Assembly: GCA_029851415.1 (NCBI GenBank)
Contig: CM056744.1
Coordinates: 97,187,338 to 97,251,337 of the forward strand
Direction of reading: 5' to 3'
DNA: 64,000 nt
Origin: Eretmocerus hayati
Lineage: Eukaryota > Arthropoda > Insecta > Hymenoptera > Aphelinidae
Both the position numbers and the translations under genes were made by a program. Positions 59,280-64,000 of the stretch are shown here, one piece after another (the first letter of the stretch is position 1; the number at the start of each line of letters is the position of its first letter). Below the pieces are notes generated by a model, which saw nothing but the letters and a program-made list of their open reading frames with translations, had not been told where the DNA came from and searched no databases.

Positions 59280-59885
59280 CCTAAGCAAATAGCTCAAACC
59301 CGAAAAGTCTTTTTTTCTGGACTTCGTCGTTTCTCCGTAACTTTCTTGATGGGAACGGGGGCAAACCAGGTCAAAGCGTAACAAGTCGTCATTGGGTACA
59401 TGAATACAAAGTGATCGTGACAAAAGTACATACACGCGTCGTCGCGTTGGAATCGAGAGGAGGAGTCGACTTGCGACCGGGAAATACCGCATCGCTGACG
59501 ATACTCTGAGATTACACGAATTCTCGCATTGCGATTCTATAAGAAGCTCCTGCAGTTCCGGTCTTTGGGAATTTGAAATGAAGCGAGTTGGGTCTGACTG
59601 GTTTGAGATTAGCAAGAAGATTTTTAGATAAGAATAACCTAAAACGTTGACACAAAATTCCCACAAATGCATGAAAGTGATTGAAGAAACTCGATCCACG
59701 TGATTCACCCATCATTGAAATATCTTATCAATAGATGGAAGAATTCATTTAACTCCTGCATTTTTTGATTCAACTATCTTCCATCTGTTTATTGGACGAA
59801 TGAACCTTATCCTCATTATGAACATACATAATTAGATGAAAATAACTCATTTTAATGAAAATTGTTCTTGTTTTGGGTGTTACAG

Positions 59886-60184
59886 ATTCTGGATCGGAAA
59901 GTGGCTCACACAAGACGGTGGCAGGAGTAAGAGGCTCATCTGGACACAAAGGTGGTGGATCCGACGGCAAACCTACAAGAGTGCGAACTGTTTTGAATGA
60001 GAAACAGCTTCACACGTTACGCACTTGCTACGCGGCAAATCCCCGACCGGATGCCCTGATGAAGGAGCAACTCGTGGAGATGACGGGGCTCAGCCCGAGA
60101 GTCATCAGGGTGTGGTTCCAGAATAAACGATGCAAAGATAAGAAGAAAACTATTGCCATGAAGCAGCAGATGCAACAAGAAAAG
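59886..60184 (+). CDS. tup: tup coding exon 4 (homeodomain)
   Basis: This exon encodes residues 218-317. A Ser/Gly-rich linker is followed by the homeodomain at about 247-306. The recognition helix reads [17 protein letters not shown], with Gln at homeodomain position 50 (Q296) and invariant Asn at 51 (N297). Blocks such as [20 protein letters not shown] and [16 protein letters not shown] are near-invariant in Islet across animals. The acceptor is GTTACAG ending at 59885; the leftover G from exon 3 plus AT makes Asp218. The donor is GTAAGA at 60185, phase 0. The DNA-binding specificity expected for Islet is TAAT-type. Confidence 0.98.
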
Positions 60185-60339
60185 GTAAGATCTTGCTAAA
60201 ATACAATTTGGATTTCAATCCAATTATACCTCGAGTGATATCTAGAAGTTATTCAGTGTGACCATCATGAGATGCATTCGTACAAATAATAAGACTCAAA
60301 TTTTCTGAGTCAAAGTTGGACTGAATCTCATACATTCTA

Positions 60340-60512
60340 CAGGCAAACCTCCGTATTCGCGGATTCCGTATTCGCGATTTTCGTTATCCGCGGACAGGTA
60401 AAAGATCGTCCATCTGAATATTTCCATAAGAAATATGCTTCAGTATTCGCGGAATTCCGGATTCGCGGTCAATTTTCTTGGCACGTAAGCCCCACCAATA
60501 CGGAGGTTCGCC
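60340..60512. mobile_element. pogo-like MITE in tup intron 4
   Basis: The left end CAGGCAAACCTCCGTATTCG and the right end AATACGGAGGTTCGCC are inverted repeats, with internal TATTCGCGG and CCGCGG repeats. The GAACCTCCGTATT-like termini next to TA resemble pogo/Tigger-type elements, as I recall them. It occupies nearly half of this 395-bp intron. Confidence 0.65.
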
Positions 60513-60579
60513 ATCACTTTGTCATCACTAACCGATAATTTTCAATCCAATGGATAATATATCAATTTATGAATTTCAG

Positions 60580-60786
60580 GATGGCCGGAAAATGGGATTC
60601 GGAGGCATGCATGCTATCCCCATGGTCGCCAGTAGTCCTGTCAGGCACGAAAGCCCTATCGGCATGACGCCTTTCGAGGTACAAGCGTATCAGCCTCCTT
60701 GGAAAGCCTTATCCGATTTCGCACTGCACACTGATCTAGACAGACTTGATCCTAACGCTCCATCTTTCCATCATTTAGTATCTCAG
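60580..60786 (+). CDS. tup: tup coding exon 5 (C-terminal interaction region)
   Basis: The exon encodes residues 318-386. The segment HAIPMVASSPVRHE ... EVQAYQPPWKALSDFAL corresponds to the conserved Islet region which in vertebrate Isl1 binds the LIM domains of Lhx3 (the LIM-binding domain). The acceptor is TTTCAG ending at 60579 and the donor GTATGT at 60787, both phase 0. The exon ends at HHLVSQ. The strong conservation of PPWKALSDFAL argues that the motor-neuron type Isl-Lhx complex is possible in this species; that is inference from the family. Confidence 0.96.
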
Positions 60787-61062
60787 GTATGTCTCCGAAA
60801 AATCATCTTGTCTGATTTCTATCAATTTCAACTTCCGTGATCTACACAATCATTATTAGAACGATTTTGATATAAAATGAGGCAGTCCTTCGTCATTCAT
60901 GAAAGACTCATTTCTACTGGAATTGATTTTGTTCATTTACCACGGAAATGGAAGAATAGACCAGAGATATTTTTTGGTCGGATTCAAGCTCAAGTTGTTG
61001 ATAATTTTATCATAAAAACGGTTGTATTCGTCATACAAACTTATCAATCCGATTTTTCGCAG

Positions 61063-61296
61063 ATGCACGGCTACGATATGCATGGAGGTGGTCCACCACA
61101 ACTTCCACCTCCTGGCTCGATGGGCGGACACATGGGAGATGGAGGCGGCCCCTTACCACCCCCCGGACCTCATCATCCGATGGGAGGAAATGGGCCAGGG
61201 CCTGATATGGGTCAACATCCCGACAGTACCGACAGCTACGTCACATACCTCGAGAGTGACAGTGATTCTTTACATCATGATACCGGTAGCCCATAG
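61063..61296 (+). CDS. tup: tup coding exon 6 (C-terminus)
   Basis: The last coding exon gives residues 387-463. It begins MHGYDMHGGG, passes through a Gly/Pro/His/Met-rich low-complexity stretch and ends DSTDSYVTYLESDSDSLHHDTGSP before TAG. The acceptor is TCGCAG ending at 61062. The acidic DSYVTYLESD end resembles the C-terminus of other insect Tailup proteins as I recall them. The 276-bp intron before it is partly open in the same frame, but only from an internal ATG, and carries a stop just after the upstream donor. Confidence 0.93.
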   Translation: MHGYDMHGGGPPQLPPPGSMGGHMGDGGGPLPPPGPHHPMGGNGPGPDMGQHPDSTDSYVTYLESDSDSLHHDTGSP

Positions 61297-61478
61297 TGAC
61301 GTCCATTGAACCTTCGGTGCACCGCTGGTCCCGAATACGATGCCAAAACAACTTTGCTCACTCCGTGTGCGATGGAATCCATCCCTAATAATTTTCTTGT
61401 ACAATAATTGATTGAATTGTGTTAATTATCGTCGTCTCAAAGAGGCTGGCGCTATTGGTTTACCGGCCGCGCTGCTCA

Positions 61479-61501
61479 GTCGGTAAAACTGACTTACCGA
61501 C
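61479..61501 (+). promoter_or_regulatory. 3'UTR stem-loop with TTACCGAC
   Basis: GTCGGTAA and TTACCGAC form a perfect 8-bp stem with a 7-nt loop, 183 nt after the stop codon. Another TTACCGAC follows at about 61514 and a TTACCGG just upstream at about 61460. Confidence 0.35.
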
Positions 61502-62785
61502 GCAAGTTCAATCTTACCGACGAGATGAGTTGGTGAACGGCGAAGTTAAAACTTGGAAAATGTGGTAGATTTCAAGACGCTTTCGTCGTAGGGTCTGGAT
61601 TCTAACTTGAAGAGGTTTCAGATTAAGCTGTGAATAAGACAATTGTGCCCTCAGTGATGTTCTGGTCAAGATCGCGATCACAAAACCCAGGAAAAATGGG
61701 TGCACAATCAGACTAGAGTGATGTAAATTACAGTTCTAATTGATTTTTGATCAGTTTCAAGATGTTGAATAGATGTTACATGAGATTTGGAGCTCGTTAA
61801 ACTGTACGAAAAATGATTTTTGGTCAAATTTGTGTTGACTTACTTCATGATGAAATTAGTGACATATTCGCATGTACATAAACTTTATGTTACCGATTTA
61901 TAATAGACACACCAGATTAGTAGGTAATACGCCGAGAATGAAGCATTTTTCAGAGAATTCAAGTTCACTGCAAGAATGGAAATCGAAAGACAAACTCATT
62001 ATGGGAGATTCTTTTGTTCTGTTGAATTTCTTTTGATATTATTTTGTTTAATATTATCTCTCGATTGAATCATGTCATGAGTTAGCTTTTTCAAATTTTT
62101 TTTAAATTCTTTAATTATTGAACTAATATTCGCTGAGCATATGAATGCTGTTCTTTTTTTTATTTGAGATGCTTTTTGCCTGTTGAGTCCACGATTATAC
62201 TGGCGCCATCAAGCGCATGTTAGTATGCGGGCTTATAATGGCACAAGATTTGCCAGAATTTTTCGTAGTGCGGCATTTTCATAGTGAATTCCTCCGGTCA
62301 AAAATTAAGTACACAAAAATTATTTCTCTATTTTATGCCATTTCCAAATCAATACTTGTGACTTGCATTCCATCAGAATCGAGTCAGACTTTTTTATTCG
62401 ACTTAGAAATTGATCAATTGGTAAATCTACTATTCAAAATATAATTCAGTTTTCTTAATCAAATTGACGAGTACAAGCACAGTTTTGTATTCATGACATG
62501 CTGTTGAACTTTTATAAGTGATGACCAACTTCAAATGCGCCATTGCAATTGGTATGATGATGTATGCTCATATCTATTAAAAAACCCATATGTATGAATC
62601 ATGCAAGTCTTTAAAAGTTTGGGTAGAAGCATATGATTAATTCAATTGTGATTTTCAGATCATTCTTAAGATAACGTTATAACGATCGTTTTTCACTAGA
62701 CATTTTTTATTTTAAATTAGTATGTTGGTTGTTCGCCATTGAACGTGTAAAGTTATCGACAATTTGTCCATTACTTAGCTTTGTA

Positions 62786-62811
62786 TGTAAATATGAAGAA
62801 AATTGTAAATA
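62786..62811 (+). promoter_or_regulatory. Two TGTAAATA (Pumilio-type) motifs
   Basis: TGTAAATA occurs at 62786-62793 and again at 62804-62811. UGUANAUA is the consensus for PUF proteins such as Pumilio, which repress or localise mRNAs. The spacing of 18 nt would allow two PUF molecules to bind. Confidence 0.45.
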
Positions 62812-62880
62812 AGTAACATATTCGAGTTTTGATAAGATGAAGTGGAGCATTGAAAATACTATATAAGTAATAGCGAAGCG

Positions 62881-62886
62881 AATAAA
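62881..62886 (+). terminator. Proximal poly(A) signal AATAAA
   Basis: A canonical AATAAA lies 1.58 kb after the tup stop. Use of this signal would include two of the three TGTAAATA motifs in the mRNA. Confidence 0.4.
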
Positions 62887-63066
62887 TGAGATCGATAGAC
62901 CACATCCGTTTAAATGTTAATGAAGTACTGTCACGTTGAAAGTATTTTGGCATTTTTGTCATACCTGTCAAGGGGAAAAATTTGAACTAAGCAAAATTGT
63001 GGCAGATAAAACCACTGTAACGTCAAGCAAAACCCATCATATACCAAAGTGAGCGCAGAGAAACTA

Positions 63067-63074
63067 TGTAAATA
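63067..63074 (+). promoter_or_regulatory. Third TGTAAATA motif
   Basis: The same 8-mer occurs again 256 bp downstream of the second. It is in the mRNA only if the distal poly(A) signal is used. Confidence 0.35.
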
Positions 63075-63273
63075 ATAGCAAACTTGAGATTCTTCATGAA
63101 CTCTTGAGAAAATGAACAAAATTCAAATGAAACAAGAACAAGTGTTAAAGTGCAACTTTTGCTGTAAACTATGCCGTGATGTATGCTATGATACTGTTTT
63201 AAATGGATTGTCTCTTACTTTGATTGACTTATGGAGTTTGTATAATATTTCTATACCGATACAGTGTACGTAT

Positions 63274-63279
63274 AATAAA
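63274..63279 (+). terminator. Distal poly(A) signal AATAAA
   Basis: AATAAA followed by an A run sits about 2 kb after the stop. Use of this signal would place all three TGTAAATA motifs within the 3'UTR. Confidence 0.35.
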
Positions 63280-64000
63280 AAAAAGAATCATCAACTGAAC
63301 TTGAAATATCTTCTTTTTTCAAAAGTCTAAATTAAACTTCCAGGAACACTTTGCAGTAAAATATTTTTGTGGCATAGAGTGTAGGTTCCGTTTTATGTTT
63401 GCAACTTGAAATATCTCAGTATACTTTCACTTATTCATTATCTGGACAAAGATTGAAAGCAGCCTATAGGTATGAATAGTTTCTAAAATGTTTCTATATA
63501 TTTGGAGATAGGAATTGCGCCAATATCAAATATCACTTCTGAAGCTTCTATGATGTATTTTTTCGACGTTTTCAAACATATAAAGCACAAATTAACTCGC
63601 ATTGAGGGTCGCACCAGTATCACACGGGCCTAACATAAAAATATAGCAAAGTAGATTCCAGCGGAAAAATCACCCCCGACCCCCTACCAAGTGTGGAAAT
63701 ATATTTCCTTTGATACTCTCGGGGTCGCTATCGGGCATGAAAAAGTTGTGCCTGACGATGAAATATGAATGAATATTGGTCGGCGAAGCCTGGAACGAGT
63801 CAATTTTACTCTGACTGAGGAAAACGGAGCAAAATTGCCTTAAAATTGTACGTGCCCACCGGACTGTGAACGTAAAAGTGATCGAGGATTCGATGCTCAA
63901 TGCCAATACATTTGATAACTTTGTCACACAGATCCCGAACGGAACTCACCGTGGCGCTTCACACTGATCACAGAGGCCGGAAAAAAGGAAAAACCTCATG
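63280..64000. other. Downstream flank of tup
   Basis: No gene recognised. An 85-codon minus-strand frame at 63670-63927 lies in a slightly CpG-richer patch but has no domain. Confidence 0.4.

Larger units (their letters stand above)
5845..63279 (+). other. tup: tailup/Islet gene locus (six coding exons)
   Basis: This is the Islet-class LIM-homeodomain transcription factor gene. Six exons join with matching phases: exon 1 ends with one base, exon 2 with two, exon 3 with one, exons 4 and 5 in phase 0. The sum is 1392 nt, or 463 residues plus stop. All introns are GT-AG. LIM1 spans residues 47-100, LIM2 109-162, the homeodomain about 247-306, and a conserved C-terminal region about 329-366. In animals Islet proteins specify motor and other neurons and, in insects, also heart, amnioserosa and dorsal tissues; they act in the nucleus with the LIM cofactor Ldb/Chip. 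The outer limits given here are the TATA-like box and the distal poly(A) signal, so they are approximate. Extra 5' non-coding exons or alternative first exons cannot be excluded. Confidence 0.95.
61297..63279 (+). other. tup: tup 3'UTR (approximate)
   Basis: The region after the TAG stop is AT-rich and has no credible reading frame. It contains a small stem-loop at 61479-61501, three TGTAAATA motifs and two AATAAA signals. Long 3'UTRs are usual for insect developmental regulators. The end depends on which poly(A) signal is used. Confidence 0.6.

Noticed and set aside
60787..61062. Retained intron 5 as coding sequence
   Set aside because: Read-through from exon 5 meets a stop within 20 codons, and both splice sites are canonical.

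Overview
The window is eukaryotic, AT-rich nuclear DNA with canonical GT-AG introns. It holds most or all of one large developmental gene, the LIM-homeodomain transcription factor Islet (insect tailup, tup), on the + strand. Protein sequence and architecture (LIM1, LIM2, homeodomain, a C-terminal PPWKALSDFAL segment, an insect-like DSYVTYLESD tail) indicate an insect. The Copia fragment, tRNA-derived SINE-like sequences and many short inverted-repeat elements fit this. I suspect Hymenoptera from the general look of the non-coding DNA, but this is a weak inference. No bacterial, plasmid or CRISPR content is present.

Layout. 1-5340 is upstream flank: a 317-bp tandem repeat (about 1105-2340), a small GC-rich block, and two Pho/YY1-like sites. 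5340-5936 is the promoter and 5'UTR region, with two CCAAT boxes, a Pho-like motif and a TATAAAAG box. The coding sequence has six exons (5937-6057, 43918-44104, 47077-47420, 59886-60184, 60580-60786, 61063-61296). They total 1392 nt, and every junction is phase-consistent, giving 463 residues. Intron 1 is about 37.9 kb, intron 2 3.0 kb, intron 3 12.5 kb, intron 4 395 bp and intron 5 276 bp. The 3'UTR runs from 61297 to roughly 62900 or 63300 and carries three UGUAAAUA (Pumilio-type) motifs.

Intron 1 is where most accessory DNA sits. It holds a nested palindrome at 7558-7630 and a 1.8-kb TA-flanked element packed with AATAAATATTTATT palindromes (10537-12362). A truncated Copia element (17308-19865) has its LTR split by a 1467-bp near-perfect foldback element. 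A composite inverted-repeat element lies at about 24190-25910, an element with AACCA subterminal repeats and a GATG-rich minisatellite at 27434-27926, twin GC-rich hairpins at 28201-28413, and at least four members of a CCCTGGTAGAAAT terminal-repeat family lie in the window. Intron 3 holds a degenerate AAGTACCGC repeat field, a pair of NRF1/Ewg-like palindromes and a TA-flanked inverted-repeat element. It also contains a weak candidate signal-peptide exon on the minus strand. Intron 4 contains a pogo-like MITE.

I found no clearly new protein system. The most notable structures are the long foldback element nested in the Copia LTR, which would be transcribed as a ~700-bp hairpin inside the tup pre-mRNA, the clustered Pumilio motifs, and several dispersed motif families without a name I recognise. 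Identity estimates were made by eye.
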